The notes under the pieces are model-generated. The model saw only the letters and a program-made list of their open reading frames with translations, made no database searches and had not been told where the DNA came from. This document shows positions 46,524 through 56,201 of a stretch of 64,000 nt of DNA, piece after piece. Every line of letters begins with the position of its first letter. The stretch's first letter is position 1. The stretch is from Acidihalobacter ferrooxydans (GTDB taxonomy: Bacteria; Pseudomonadota; Gammaproteobacteria; DSM-5130; Acidihalobacteraceae). Location: NCBI RefSeq assembly GCF_001975725.1, contig NZ_CP019434.1:744001-808000 (forward strand), in the 5' to 3' direction. A program made the position numbers and the translations under genes.

Positions 46524-47372
46524 CTATAGCCCATTGCGCCCAACCCAGTCCCGCGCGAATTGCGCGGCGACGCGGCCGCTGCGCGAGCCGCGCTCCAGAG
46601 CGAAACGCAGGGCGTCCGGGCGCACAGTTTCGGCGTCGAAGGCGATGCCCATGCGTTCGAGGGTGTGGAACACGATGTCGAGATAGTCATCCTGGCCGAA
46701 GGGGTGAAAGGCCAGCCAGAGCCCGAAGCGTTCGGACAGGGATATTTTTTCCTCGACGGCTTCGCCGTGATGGATTTCACCGTCCACCGCGCGCGTGTCC
46801 TGATTGTCGCGCTGGTACTCGGGCAGCAGATGGCGGCGGTTGGAGGTGGCGTAGATCAACACGTTGTCAGGCGCCGCGGCCACCGAGCCATCCAGCGTGG
46901 CCTTGAGGGCTTTGTAGCTTGGGTCGTCGGCCTCAAAGGAGAGGTCGTCGGAGAACACGATAAAACGCTCTTCGCGTGCGTACAGCGGCTCGACAATGTC
47001 CGGCAGGTCAGCCAGATCACGGCGCTCGACCTCGATCAGGCGCAGGCCCCGGTCCGCGAACTGGTCGAGCATGGCGCGGATCAGCGAGGATTTGCCGGTG
47101 CCGCGCGAGCCCCAGAGCAGGGCGTTATTGGCCGGCAGACCGCGCACGAACTGTTCGGTGTTGCGCGCCAGCAGGTCTTTCTGGCGCTCGACGCCGAGGA
47201 GCGCATCCGATTCGATGAGTTGCGGGTGTTTGACGGCCTGCAGATAGCCGGGGCGACGCCAGCGGAAGGCGATGGCATCCCAGTCGGATTGTGGGCGGGC
47301 GGGAGGCAGCAGTGGCTCGATGCGATCTATCAGTGCGTCGAGGCGGTTGAGCAATCGTTCGATATCGGTCAT
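46524..47372 (-). CDS. DUF815 family P-loop ATPase
   Basis: A 282-residue AAA-like ATPase. Walker A is LLWGSRGTGKSSLIRAM, Walker B is FIVFSDDLSFE, and a sensor-1-like YATSNRRHLLPEY segment follows. The fold and SERFGLWLAFHPFGQDDYL are diagnostic of DUF815 (COG2607). Its function is not established. Start ATG 47372 (MTDIERLLNRLDALIDRI) agrees with the family; the in-frame upstream extension to 47528 is proline/arginine-rich and unlikely to be coding. Confidence 0.9.
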   Translation of the reverse strand: MTDIERLLNRLDALIDRIEPLLPPARPQSDWDAIAFRWRRPGYLQAVKHPQLIESDALLGVERQKDLLARNTEQFVRGLPANNALLWGSRGTGKSSLIRAMLDQFADRGLRLIEVERRDLADLPDIVEPLYAREERFIVFSDDLSFEADDPSYKALKATLDGSVAAAPDNVLIYATSNRRHLLPEYQRDNQDTRAVDGEIHHGEAVEEKISLSERFGLWLAFHPFGQDDYLDIVFHTLERMGIAFDAETVRPDALRFALERGSRSGRVAAQFARDWVGRNGL

Positions 47373-47626
47373 GGCAATGGGGATGTGTGGTGAAAGTGGG
47401 GGCGTTATTCTACGCGAGCGGCGCGGGTAGTCGGGCAGGGGCCTGTCGCTCTTTCTCTGCGGTAGCGGTCGTATCGTGCCGGGCTTGTCCAGCCGCCGGG
47501 TATCCTCGGGATCGGCAAGGGAGCGCACCTGTCATCCATGAATGCTTCCATGCGCTGACGGTACAACCTGTGGCCGAAAGTGCCTGCCTCGTGGAAAAAC
47601 ATTGGTGACCGGTTTTCCAAAGCCCG

Positions 47627-48016
47627 CTATGTGCGGCTTCGGAACAGTTTTTTCTTTAAACGCTGCCAAAAGCCCACGTCAGTTTTGGGGCTCCGTGGCG
47701 GCTCGGACGCTTGTTTGCTTTCAGGCTGTGCCGAAATTTTTAGCCTGGCATCGGTGGCGCCCCATCCGCTGCGATCATTTGCGGATCCGTAAGCGATTAC
47801 GCGGGGATCAGCGGCGAGGATGTCCTGCACGATTTTCCGCAGCACGCCTTTGCCTTTGCCGTGAATGATGCGTATTTCGCTGATGCCGAGACGGTCGCAT
47901 TCGCGTAAATATTCGCGCACAAGATCCGGGACTTCCGACGGTTTGAAGTGATGCAGATCGAGGGTATCGGTGATCTCAAGGCGAACGATTTTCCCTTTGG
48001 CGTGTTTGTTGGCCAT
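47627..48016 (-). CDS. Smr-domain protein
   Basis: A 129-residue protein with one Smr domain: LDLHHFKPSEV (the LDLH motif) and IRIIHGKGKGVLRKIVQDIL (the HGxG motif). These are implicated in nicking or RNA/DNA cleavage in MutS2-C and YdaL-type proteins. A basic C-terminal tail (FWQRLKKKLFRS) may bind nucleic acid. No MutS domain is attached. Stand-alone Smr proteins of this size are widespread in proteobacteria and may act in ribosome rescue or repair; the role here is unproven. Confidence 0.88.
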   Translation of the reverse strand: MANKHAKGKIVRLEITDTLDLHHFKPSEVPDLVREYLRECDRLGISEIRIIHGKGKGVLRKIVQDILAADPRVIAYGSANDRSGWGATDARLKISAQPESKQASEPPRSPKTDVGFWQRLKKKLFRSRT

Positions 48017-48476
48017 GCGTATCCGAGCGGTGAGGGTGCCTGCAGTATAGTGCGTAAGGCGTGCAGCGCTACAGGGCAGCCGATCAGACGATAGCGCGAC
48101 ACACCATACGTTCCAATCATGCTGGAGGAAGGTAGTCCTTGGCGCCGATGAATGGGTGAGTCGGTCACGGAGCTGACACCCCGGCGCGTTTCATCAAGCG
48201 CATTTCATGGCAGGTTGCGCGGCTATCCTGATGGAGTGTGCGGCGCCTGAGCGAGTGGGTGTTGCGTGGCGGCATGGATTGAACTTTCGGTATTTGTCAG
48301 GCATTAATAGCAAGGCTTTGCGCGGCTTCTACGGCAAGGTCAAATGCACATGACGGGGTTTGGCCGGGGCGGGTAGGCAACTTTAACCGACCGGCATCCG
48401 GCTGCTTCACGTCGCCATGTTGCCAATAAAAAATTCCGCGTCATTCGATTAGGCGGAGATTGGAGGAGGATGTCAG
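48017..48476. other. Intergenic region upstream of satP
   Basis: No gene, no A/B/C repeat and no tRNA are visible in these 460 bp. The satP ribosome binding site (GGAGGAGGATG, 48463-48473) is strong. A sigma-54 type GG-N10-GC promoter was looked for and not found. Confidence 0.5.
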
Positions 48477-49034
48477 ATGAAATTAGCCAATCCTGCCCCG
48501 TTGGGGCTGGCAGGTTTCGCGTTCACGACCTGGATGCTGAGCATGCACAACGCCGGGTGGTTCGCCGGCGATGCGGTGCCTATGGTGTTGGCCCTGGCCT
48601 ATGCCTATGGCGGAACGGCACAGGTTCTTGCGGGCTTGCTCGAATTTCCGCGTGGCAACACGTTTGGTTTCGTGGCGTTTACGAGTTACGGCGCCTTCTG
48701 GTGGTCGTTTGCCCTGTTTGTGCAGTTCTTCGCCGCCAAGGTGCCGGCCGGTTTCATCGCTTGGTACCTTTTCGTGTGGGGTGTTTTTACTTTCTACATG
48801 TGGATTGCGACGTTTCGCGCCAATCGGGCGGTACAGCTCGTTTTTCTGGCACTCTGGATTACTTTTGTGTTGCTGGCTTTCGGTATCTGGTTTGCGCCGG
48901 TACTGACCCTGGTGGGTGGCTACGTTGGCCTTGTCACGGCAGTGCTGGCTTTCTATCTGTCGGCCGCAGAAGTCATCAACGAGGCTTACGGGCGTACGGT
49001 ACTGCCCATCGGGCCTTATCAGCAGGCTGCTTGA
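48477..49034 (+). CDS. satP: Acetate uptake transporter, SatP/YaaH family
   Basis: A six-helix inner-membrane channel or transporter of 185 residues for acetate and succinate. The family signature NPAPLGLAGFAFTTW is at the N-terminus, followed by regularly spaced hydrophobic segments and the FFAAKVPAGF loop. A GGAGGAGG Shine-Dalgarno precedes the ATG. Together with acs at 28-30 kb this gives uptake plus activation of acetate. A DUF2892 gene follows 143 bp downstream on the same strand. Confidence 0.92.
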   Translation: MKLANPAPLGLAGFAFTTWMLSMHNAGWFAGDAVPMVLALAYAYGGTAQVLAGLLEFPRGNTFGFVAFTSYGAFWWSFALFVQFFAAKVPAGFIAWYLFVWGVFTFYMWIATFRANRAVQLVFLALWITFVLLAFGIWFAPVLTLVGGYVGLVTAVLAFYLSAAEVINEAYGRTVLPIGPYQQAA

Positions 49035-49177
49035 ACCATCGGGTTGGGCGGCGTTCGGGCGTCACGGCCCGAACGCCGTCGAATATTGCCGGTACTTGAT
49101 CCAGGTCAGTACGCGCCCGTGCTCCAGTCGCTATGCTTCGGCAATCGTCGACTAGCGCTTAGCGAGGGATAAGGGGT

Positions 49178-49387
49178 ATGAGTATTCCGAAAAACATGCA
49201 GGCGGCCGAGCGTTGGATGCGCCTCTATTTTGGGGCTGTGCTTTTCGCGATCTATTTCGTCAATCCATTTCCCTACCGCGAGTGGACGTTCGTCGGCTTG
49301 TTGGTTCTGGCGACCGGAGCGGTCGGCTACTGTCCGCTCTATTCGCTGTTTGCCCGTTTGCGCAGCGTCGACGACGAAAGCGACTGA
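49178..49387 (+). CDS. DUF2892 family small membrane protein
   Basis: A 69-residue protein with two hydrophobic stretches (LYFGAVLFAIYFVNPF and FVGLLVLATGAVGYCPLYSLF). The GYCPLY signature near the end is that of the YgaP transmembrane/DUF2892 family, often fused to rhodanese domains in sulfur metabolism; no rhodanese is attached here. GCGAGGGATAAGGGG lies before the ATG. It converges with spoVR across 13 bp. Confidence 0.85.
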   Translation: MSIPKNMQAAERWMRLYFGAVLFAIYFVNPFPYREWTFVGLLVLATGAVGYCPLYSLFARLRSVDDESD

Positions 49388-49400
49388 GTTTCCCGCGGGC

Positions 49401-50900
49401 TCAGCGTGTTGCGCGGCATTCGTGGGTGAGTTCCACGCGGTTATCCTCGAACACGGTTTCCAGACGCACGTCGAAGCCCCAGAGCCGCGCAACGTGCCTG
49501 AGTACTTCGTCGGCGCTGTCGTCCAGTGTGCGCCGCGCGTGCTGCGTGTGGCGCAGGGTGAGCGAGCGGTCGCCGTGGCGGGCGACGTTATAGACCTGGA
49601 TGTCCGGTTCGCGGTTGCCGAGATTGTATTGTTCGGCCAGGGCGCGGCGTACGCGGCGGTAGCCTGAGTCGTCGTGGATCGCGGCGATCTCGATCTGGTC
49701 GCGGGCGTCGTCGTCGAGTACCGAAAACAGTTTCAGTTCGCGGATCAGATGCGGCGAGAGGTATTGCGCGATGAAACTTTCGTCCTTGAAGTTGCGCATG
49801 GCGAAGTCGAGCGACTTGAGCCAGTCGCTGTCGGCCAGTTCGGGGAACCAGCGGCGGTCTTCCGGGGTCGCATCCTCGCAGATGCGGCGAATGTCGCGCA
49901 TCATCGCGAAGCCCAGTGCATAGGGGTTGATGCCGGAGAAGCGCGGATCATCGTAGGCGGGCTGGAACACGACGTTGGTGTGCGACTGCAGGAATTCGAA
50001 CATGAACGTATCGCTGAGCCGGCCTTCGTCGTAGAGGTGATTGAGCAGGGTGTAGTGCCAGAAAGTGGCCCAGCCCTCGTTCATGACCTGGGTCTGGCGC
50101 TGGGGGAAGAAATACTGGGCGATCTTGCGCACGATGCGCACGATTTCGCGCTGCCACGGTTCGAGCAGCGGCGCGTTTTTTTCGATGAAGTACAGCAGGT
50201 TTTCCTGCGGTTCGGCCGGGAAACGGGCACTTGCCTGTTCGGCTTCGGCGGCCTGGCGCAGCGGCACGGTATGCCACAGTTCATTGATTTGTGATTGCAG
50301 ATAGATTTCGCGCTCTTCCTGGCGCTGGCGTTCCTGACGCGCGGACAGGCGCGCGGGGCGCTTGTAACGATCCACGCCGTAGTTCATCAACGCGTGGCAG
50401 GAGTCGAGCAGCAGTTCGACGGCTTCTTCGCCGTGGCGTTCCTCGCATTGGGCAATGTAGTGCCGGGCGAACAGCAGATAGTCGATGATGGCGTCGGCGT
50501 TGGTCCAGGTGCGGAATAAGTAGTTGTTTTTGAAGAAGGAATTGTGGCCGTAGGCGGCATGAGCGATCACCAGTGCCTGCATGGTCATGGTGTTCTCTTC
50601 CATGAGATAGGCGATGCAGGGGTCGGAGTTGATGACGATCTCGTAGGCCAGCCCCATCTGCCCGCGTCTGTAACGCTGCTCGACGGCGATGAACTGCTTG
50701 CCGTAGGTCCAGTGATGGTAGCCGACCGGCATGCCGGACGAGGAATACGCATCCATCATCTGTTCGGCGCTGATGACTTCGATCTGGTTGGGATAGGTGT
50801 CGAGGCCGTAGTGCGCGGCGACGCGGGCGATTTCGCGGTCGTAGCGCTGGATCAGTTCGAAATTCCAGTCCGAGCCTTCCGAGAGAATGGTGCGGCTCAT
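49401..50900 (-). CDS. spoVR: SpoVR/YcgB family stress protein
   Basis: A 499-residue cytoplasmic protein, last gene of prkA-yeaH-spoVR. MSRTILSEGSDWNFELIQRY begins the family consensus. Further hallmarks are HHWTYGKQF, VINSDPCIAYLMEENTMTMQ, VMNEGWATFWHYT and the C-terminal domain. SpoVR was first described in Bacillus spore cortex formation; in Gram-negative bacteria it is linked to stationary-phase and nutrient stress and its chemistry is unknown. ATG 50900 overlaps the yeaH stop by four bases. Extension to 51104 only translates yeaH out of frame. Confidence 0.94.
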   Translation of the reverse strand: MSRTILSEGSDWNFELIQRYDREIARVAAHYGLDTYPNQIEVISAEQMMDAYSSSGMPVGYHHWTYGKQFIAVEQRYRRGQMGLAYEIVINSDPCIAYLMEENTMTMQALVIAHAAYGHNSFFKNNYLFRTWTNADAIIDYLLFARHYIAQCEERHGEEAVELLLDSCHALMNYGVDRYKRPARLSARQERQRQEEREIYLQSQINELWHTVPLRQAAEAEQASARFPAEPQENLLYFIEKNAPLLEPWQREIVRIVRKIAQYFFPQRQTQVMNEGWATFWHYTLLNHLYDEGRLSDTFMFEFLQSHTNVVFQPAYDDPRFSGINPYALGFAMMRDIRRICEDATPEDRRWFPELADSDWLKSLDFAMRNFKDESFIAQYLSPHLIRELKLFSVLDDDARDQIEIAAIHDDSGYRRVRRALAEQYNLGNREPDIQVYNVARHGDRSLTLRHTQHARRTLDDSADEVLRHVARLWGFDVRLETVFEDNRVELTHECRATR

Positions 50901-52159
50901 GCGGCCTGCTTCCGGCTGAAGAGTTCGCGGAACACGCCGTAGATGTCCTGCGCGGTCTTGATGCGCTGCATGGCGAAGTGGCTGTGTGCGGCTTGCACGC
51001 GTGCATACTCGCGCCAGAGGTTTTGCGGGGTGTCGGCACCGATCTCGACGTAGGCGTAGTACTGCACGCAGGGCATGAGTTTGTCGGTCAGCAGCTTGCG
51101 GCACAACGGGGAGTCGTCGTCCCAGTTGTCGCCGTCGGAGGCCTGGGCGACGTAGATATTCCAGTCGGCGGTGGGATAGCGGCGGCGAATGATGTCGTGG
51201 GTGAGTTCCAGCGCGCTGGAGACCACGGTGCCGCCGGTTTCCCGCGCGTAGAAGAAATCGTGTTCGTCGACTTCCATTGCGGTGGTGTGGTGGCGGATGA
51301 AGACGACTTCGATGCGTTCGTAATTGCGCGACAGGAACAGATACAGCAGGATGAAAAATCGCTTGGCGATGTCCTTGCGCGCGGCGTCCATCGAGCCGGA
51401 AACGTCCATCAGGCAGAACATCACGGCCTGCGTTGCCGGTTTGGGCTGCGGCACGTGATTGCGATAGCGCAGGTCGAAGGTATCGATGAAGGGGATGCGG
51501 GCCAGGCGACGCTCCAGGTCGGCGACTTCGGCTTCCAGGGCCGTGCGCCGTTGCGGTACGTCGTCGTCTGTGCCGGACAGCTCGGCAAGTTCGGCTTCCA
51601 ACTGGCGCAGTCGGCGCCGCAGAGGCCCGCCGATGGCGGTCCGCCGGGCTTGTGCGCCCCTGAGCGAACGGATCACGTCGATGTTGGTCGGTACGCCGCT
51701 GGGGGTGTGGCCGGCGCGCACCGGCTTGTGCTCGGTGATGCGCGCGAGCTGCGTCTTGACCAGATCGGGCAGGGCGAGATCCTCGAAAAAGAAATCCAGG
51801 AATTCGGCCTGTGAGATGCTGAAGGTGAAATCGTCCTGGCCGCCTTCGTTGCGGCTGGCGCCGCTGCCCTTGCCGTCGCCCGACGGCGGGCGGTCGATGC
51901 GGTCGCCGGCGGTGTAGTCGCGGTTGCCGGGGTAGACCCGCTCACGCCGGCCGCCGGTGCCGTGGCCGAAGACCGGTTCGGAAATGTCGCGGGCGGGGAT
52001 GCTGACTTCCTCGCCCTTGTCCATGTCCGTGATGTTGCGTCCGGCCACGGCGTCGCTCACCGCGCGTTTGATCTGGCTGCGGTAGCGGCGCAGGAAGCGC
52101 TGGCGATTCACGGCGTTTTTGTGCTTGCCGTTCAGGCGTCTGTCGATGAGTTGGCTCAT
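50897..52159 (-). CDS. yeaH: DUF444 / YeaH von Willebrand A-domain protein
   Basis: A 420-residue protein, middle gene of the PrkA operon. The N-terminal half is charged (RRLNGKHKNAVNRQRFLRRY, then a coiled coil about 170-215). The C-terminal vWA domain has the MIDAS motif DVSGSMD and a TGGTVVSSALEL threonine site. It is required with YeaG in enterobacterial nitrogen-starvation and stationary responses, and may be a PrkA partner. It lies 12 bp from prkA and overlaps spoVR by ATGA, so the three are one operon. Confidence 0.95.
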   Translation of the reverse strand: MSQLIDRRLNGKHKNAVNRQRFLRRYRSQIKRAVSDAVAGRNITDMDKGEEVSIPARDISEPVFGHGTGGRRERVYPGNRDYTAGDRIDRPPSGDGKGSGASRNEGGQDDFTFSISQAEFLDFFFEDLALPDLVKTQLARITEHKPVRAGHTPSGVPTNIDVIRSLRGAQARRTAIGGPLRRRLRQLEAELAELSGTDDDVPQRRTALEAEVADLERRLARIPFIDTFDLRYRNHVPQPKPATQAVMFCLMDVSGSMDAARKDIAKRFFILLYLFLSRNYERIEVVFIRHHTTAMEVDEHDFFYARETGGTVVSSALELTHDIIRRRYPTADWNIYVAQASDGDNWDDDSPLCRKLLTDKLMPCVQYYAYVEIGADTPQNLWREYARVQAAHSHFAMQRIKTAQDIYGVFRELFSRKQAA

Positions 52160-52171
52160 GGGCGCGGGTCC

Positions 52172-54094
52172 TCAAGAGGCCTTGCGCACGCGCAGGTACC
52201 ATTCGGCCAGCAGGCGCACCTGTTTCTCGGTGTAGCCCTTGTCGATCATGCGCTCGATGAAGTCCTGATGCTTGCGCTGATCCTCGGTCGAGGCCTTGGC
52301 GTTGAATGAGATGACCGGCAGCAGATCCTCGGTGCTGGAGAACATTTTCTTTTCGATCACGTCGCGCAGTTTTTCGTAGGTCGTCCAGGCAGGGTTCTTG
52401 CCCTGATGGTTGGCCCGCGCGCGCAACACGAAGTTCACGATCTCGTTGCGGAAGTCCTTGGGGTTGCTGATGCCGGCGGGTTTCTCGATCTTTTCCAGTT
52501 CCTCGTTCAGCGCCGCGCGATTGAGAATTTCGCCGGTGTCGGGGTCGCGGTATTCCTCGTCCTGAATCCAGTAGTCGGCGAAGGTGACGTAGCGGTCGAA
52601 AATGTTCTGCCCGTACTCGGAGTAGGACTCCAGATAGGCGGTCTGGATTTCCTTGCCGATGAATTCGGCGTAGCGCGGCGCGATGTATTCCTTGAGGTAG
52701 CCGATGTAGGCGTCGTGCGTTTCAGGCGGGTACTGTTCCTGTTCGATCTGTTGTTCGAGCACGTGCAGCAGATGCACCGGGTTGGCCGCCGTTTCCTGAT
52801 GGTCGTAGTTGAATACCTTGGACAGAATCTTGAACGCGAAGCGGGTGGACAGGCCGTTCATGCCCTCGTCGACACCACCGTATTCGCGGTATTCCTGATA
52901 GGACTTCGCCTTCGGGTCGGTGTCCTTGAGGTTCTGTCCGTCGTAGACGCGCATCTTGGAATAGATGTTGGAGTTCTCGGGTTGCGCAAGACGCGAGAGA
53001 ATGGCGAACTGCGCCATCATATCCAGCGTGTGTGGTGCGCATGGCGCGGCGCAAAGCGAGCTCTCGCGCAGCAGTTTTTCGTAAATTTTCACTTCTTCCG
53101 ATACGCGCAGGCAGTACGGCACCTTGACGATGTAGATGCGGTCGAGGAACGCTTCGTTGTTGCGGTTGTTCTTGAACGACTGCCATTCGGATTCGTTCGA
53201 GTGCGCCAGGATCAGGCCTTCGAACGGAAGCGCCGACAGACCCTCGGTGCCCATGTAGTTGCCTTCCTGAGTGGCGGTCAGCAGCGGGTGCAGCACCTTG
53301 ATCGGCGCCTTGAACATCTCGACGAATTCGAGCATGCCCTGATTGGCCAGGCATAGCCCGCCGGAGTAGGAATAGGCGTCGGGGTCGTCCTGCGAGAACT
53401 GCTCCAGCTTGCGGATGTCGACCTTGCCGACCAGCGCGGAGATATCCTGATTGTTCTCGTCGCCCGGCTCGGTCTTGGCGATGCCGATCTGCTGCAGCAC
53501 TGACGGGCGCAGCTTCACGACCTTGAATCGGGAGATGTCGCCGTGGAACTCATGCAGACGCTTTACCGCCCAGGGCGACATGATGCCCTTGAGGTAGCGG
53601 CGCGGGATGCCGTAGTCCTCTTCCAGAATTGTCGCGTCCTCGGCCGGGGAGAACAGGCCCAGCGGCGATTCGTTCACCGGCGAGTCCTTGATGGCATAGA
53701 AGCTGGTCTTTTCCATCAGCGACTTGAGCTTTTCGGCCAGTGAGGACTTGCCGCCGCCGACCGGTCCGAGCAGGTAGAGAATCTGCTTGCGCTCCTCCAG
53801 TCCCTGCGCCGCGTGACGGAAGTAAGCGACGATCTGCTCGATAGTTTCCTCCATCCCGTAGAACTCGCGGAAGGCGGGATAGATCTTGATGATCTTGTTC
53901 GAGAAGATGCGGCTGAGGCGTGGATCGTGGCGGGTATCGACGAGTTCCGGCTCGCCGATGGCCATCAGCATGCGCTCGGCGGCGCCGGCATAGGTGGCGG
54001 GTTCCTGTTTGCACAGCTCCAGGTATTCCTGAAGCGTGAGTTCTTCCTCACGGTTTTCTTCATACCGGGACTGATACTGCTTGAAAATCGACAT
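52172..54094 (-). CDS. prkA: PrkA (YeaG) AAA-type serine protein kinase
   Basis: A 640-residue protein with an AAA ATPase module (Walker A LLGPVGGGKSSLAEK at about 110-124) and the C-terminal PrkA domain. The N-terminus MSIFKQYQSRYEENREEELTLQEYLEL aligns with YeaG. Start 54094 is eight codons inside the longest reading frame and follows GAGGGTTTGTCC. PrkA proteins are reported as serine kinases, and some as Lon-like proteases, acting in stress survival; which applies here is open. It heads the operon; its promoter lies in 54095-54254 next to a family A repeat. Confidence 0.95.
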   Translation of the reverse strand: MSIFKQYQSRYEENREEELTLQEYLELCKQEPATYAGAAERMLMAIGEPELVDTRHDPRLSRIFSNKIIKIYPAFREFYGMEETIEQIVAYFRHAAQGLEERKQILYLLGPVGGGKSSLAEKLKSLMEKTSFYAIKDSPVNESPLGLFSPAEDATILEEDYGIPRRYLKGIMSPWAVKRLHEFHGDISRFKVVKLRPSVLQQIGIAKTEPGDENNQDISALVGKVDIRKLEQFSQDDPDAYSYSGGLCLANQGMLEFVEMFKAPIKVLHPLLTATQEGNYMGTEGLSALPFEGLILAHSNESEWQSFKNNRNNEAFLDRIYIVKVPYCLRVSEEVKIYEKLLRESSLCAAPCAPHTLDMMAQFAILSRLAQPENSNIYSKMRVYDGQNLKDTDPKAKSYQEYREYGGVDEGMNGLSTRFAFKILSKVFNYDHQETAANPVHLLHVLEQQIEQEQYPPETHDAYIGYLKEYIAPRYAEFIGKEIQTAYLESYSEYGQNIFDRYVTFADYWIQDEEYRDPDTGEILNRAALNEELEKIEKPAGISNPKDFRNEIVNFVLRARANHQGKNPAWTTYEKLRDVIEKKMFSSTEDLLPVISFNAKASTEDQRKHQDFIERMIDKGYTEKQVRLLAEWYLRVRKAS

Positions 54095-54254
54095 GGACAA
54101 ACCCTCTCTCGAAACCAATCTGTTTCAGATACGGGCGTTCATCTGGACTCGTACAGGCGCGTTACTTGTTTTTTTCGGCTCGGCGCGGACCAACAACGGA
54201 CGCCTCCGACAAAAAGTGTTGCAATTGTGATGCCAGCATAGCGCATAGCGAGAC

Positions 54255-54424
54255 GAGTTTGAACCCGGATAATCCACTGGCAGCCGGGTTCCTGTATGAA
54301 CGTTGAATTCAAAGGAAATATTGTTCCACCAGGCATGGCGCAATGAGGCCGCTCGCTGATGAGGCTTCCTGTGACCCCAGAGCGCTGCGCCATCACCGCT
54401 TCGCCGCATGGATTCTCCGGGTTG
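54255..54424 (+). repeat. Family A dispersed repeat, copy A9
   Basis: A full-length copy with both ends: TTGAACCCGGATAATCCACT at the left and CATGGATTCTCCGGGTTGA at the right, inverted relative to each other. Between them are GAACGTTGAATTCAAAGG, CAGGCATGGCGCAATGAGG and GCTGCGCCATCACCGCTTC. Confidence 0.85.
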
Positions 54425-54689
54425 AGCGGGCAGACCGGACGTGCTGGCGTGCCCGTTGGCGCTCGATCAGGCATCGTGCTGTATCGGTACGGTGCGACGG
54501 CGGGTTGGGCCGGCTCAGCCAACCCGTGTTTTCTATGGTGAGCCTGTACGTTTCTGGCAGCGAGAGTTCGTTGATGACGCACGCATGCCCGGTTTGCCTC
54601 ATATTGGTGCAAAACTGCCCGGATCTGGCTTCGTTGCCGTGTGCGGCAGGTAATGGTTTCTTCGATGTTGCATCCATTGTTATAATTAA

Positions 54690-54852
54690 AAAGTTTCCAT
54701 CAGGAGAGGCGCTCCTGTTTGATCGTTGAATCCACTCAAAAATCTTCTTCGCTCGGGTGCCGCGCAACGATGCCGCTCGCCGAAGAAACAACCTGTGAAT
54801 CCAAATCTCTGCGCCATCATCACCCCGCCTGATGGATTATCTGGGATAATCC
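54690..54852 (+). repeat. Family A dispersed repeat, copy A10, forming the miaB leader
   Basis: A clear copy: CATCAGGAGAGGCGCTCCTG, TTTGATCGTTGAATCCAC, TTCTTCGCTCGGGTGCCGCG, CGATGCCGCTCGCCGAAGAA, CAAATCTCTGCGCCATCATC and GCCTGATGGATTATCTGGG. It ends five or six bases before the miaB ATG, so the repeat supplies the ribosome-binding region. Between A9 and A10 (54425-54689) I see no gene. Confidence 0.88.
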
Positions 54853-54857
54853 AAACG

Positions 54858-56201
54858 ATGAATGCAAAAGTCTATATCCAAACCCAGGGTTGTCAGATGA
54901 ACGAGTACGATTCCAGCAAGATGCTGGACGTACTCCATGCCGCCGAAGGCAGCATTGCTGCGGCCACGCCCGCCGATGCCGACATCCTGCTGGTCAATAC
55001 CTGTTCCATTCGTGAAAAGGCACAGGAAAAGGTCTTTTCCCTGCTCGGCACCTGGCGCGAACTCAAGGAGCAGAATCCTGATCTGATTATTGGCGTCGGC
55101 GGCTGCGTGGCCAGTCAGGAAGGCGCGGCGCTGCGCGAGCGTGCGCCGTATGTCGATATCGTGTTCGGGCCGCAGACTCTGCACCGCCTGCCGGAGATGG
55201 TCGCCGAGGTGCGCCGGGCGCGGGCGCCGGTGGTGGATATTTCCTTCCCCGAAATCGAAAAATTCGATCGCCTGCCCGATCCGCGCGCGGAAGGGCCGAG
55301 TGCGTTCGTGTCGATCATGGAGGGATGCAGCAAATATTGCACGTTCTGCGTGGTTCCGTACACGCGCGGCGAGGAAGTCAGCCGACCGTTCGATGATGTG
55401 TTGGCCGAGGTCGCGCTGCTCGCCGGGCAGGGCGTACGCGAGGTCAATCTGCTGGGCCAGAACGTGAACGCCTATCGCGGCCGCATGCATGACGGAGAGA
55501 TCGCCGATCTGGCGCTGCTGGTGAACTACCTTGCGGCAGTGGACGGCATCGGCCGCATCCGTTACACGACCTCGCATCCGGTGGAATTCTCGGACGCGCT
55601 GATCCAGGCCTATGCCGATGTACCGCAGCTGGTGAACCACCTGCACCTGCCGGTACAGAGCGGTTCGGACCGTATCCTGGCCGCGATGAAGCGCAAGCAC
55701 ACCGTGCTTGAATACAAAGCAAAGATACGCAAACTGCGCGCCATCCGCCCTGATATCAGCTTGTCATCAGACTTTATCGTCGGCTTTCCGGGTGAGACCG
55801 ATGCCGATTTCGAAGCGACCATGCAGTTGATCGAGGACGTCGGTTTCGATACCTCGTATAGCTTTATCTACAGTCCTCGCCCCGGTACGCCGGCCGCCTC
55901 GCTGCCGGATGATGTGCCGATGGGGGTCAAGAAGGCTCGTCTGGCACGCTTGCAGGCGCGGATTATTGACATGGCGAACGCCATCAGCGCCGGGATGGTC
56001 GGCACGCGGCAGACTGTGCTGGTCACGCGGCCTTCGCGCAAGAACGCGAGCCAATTGGCGGGGCGCACCGAGAACAACCGCGTGGTCAACTTCGATGGCG
56101 ATAGCGCCTTGATCGGTCAGTTCGTGGACCTGCGTATCACCGAAGCGCTGCCCAATTCCTTGCGCGGCGAGCTACTGGAGCCCCTGCGGCAGGCGAGCTG
56201 A
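54858..56201 (+). CDS. miaB: tRNA-2-methylthio-N6-dimethylallyladenosine synthase MiaB
   Basis: A radical-SAM methylthiotransferase modifying A37 of tRNAs reading UNN codons. The 447 residues carry an N-terminal UPF0004 domain with C12, C49 and C83 binding one cluster. The radical-SAM C157-x3-C161-x2-C164 (CSKYCTFC) binds the other, and a C-terminal TRAM domain ([13 protein letters not shown] onward) follows. ATG 54858 gives the canonical [19 protein letters not shown]. No ordinary Shine-Dalgarno is visible because the preceding sequence is the end of repeat A10. phoL starts directly after its stop. Confidence 0.96.
   Translation: MNAKVYIQTQGCQMNEYDSSKMLDVLHAAEGSIAAATPADADILLVNTCSIREKAQEKVFSLLGTWRELKEQNPDLIIGVGGCVASQEGAALRERAPYVDIVFGPQTLHRLPEMVAEVRRARAPVVDISFPEIEKFDRLPDPRAEGPSAFVSIMEGCSKYCTFCVVPYTRGEEVSRPFDDVLAEVALLAGQGVREVNLLGQNVNAYRGRMHDGEIADLALLVNYLAAVDGIGRIRYTTSHPVEFSDALIQAYADVPQLVNHLHLPVQSGSDRILAAMKRKHTVLEYKAKIRKLRAIRPDISLSSDFIVGFPGETDADFEATMQLIEDVGFDTSYSFIYSPRPGTPAASLPDDVPMGVKKARLARLQARIIDMANAISAGMVGTRQTVLVTRPSRKNASQLAGRTENNRVVNFDGDSALIGQFVDLRITEALPNSLRGELLEPLRQAS

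Noticed and set aside
54726-54857. 44-codon N-terminal extension of miaB
   Set aside because: It is translated from repeat A10, and MiaB families start at [12 protein letters not shown].
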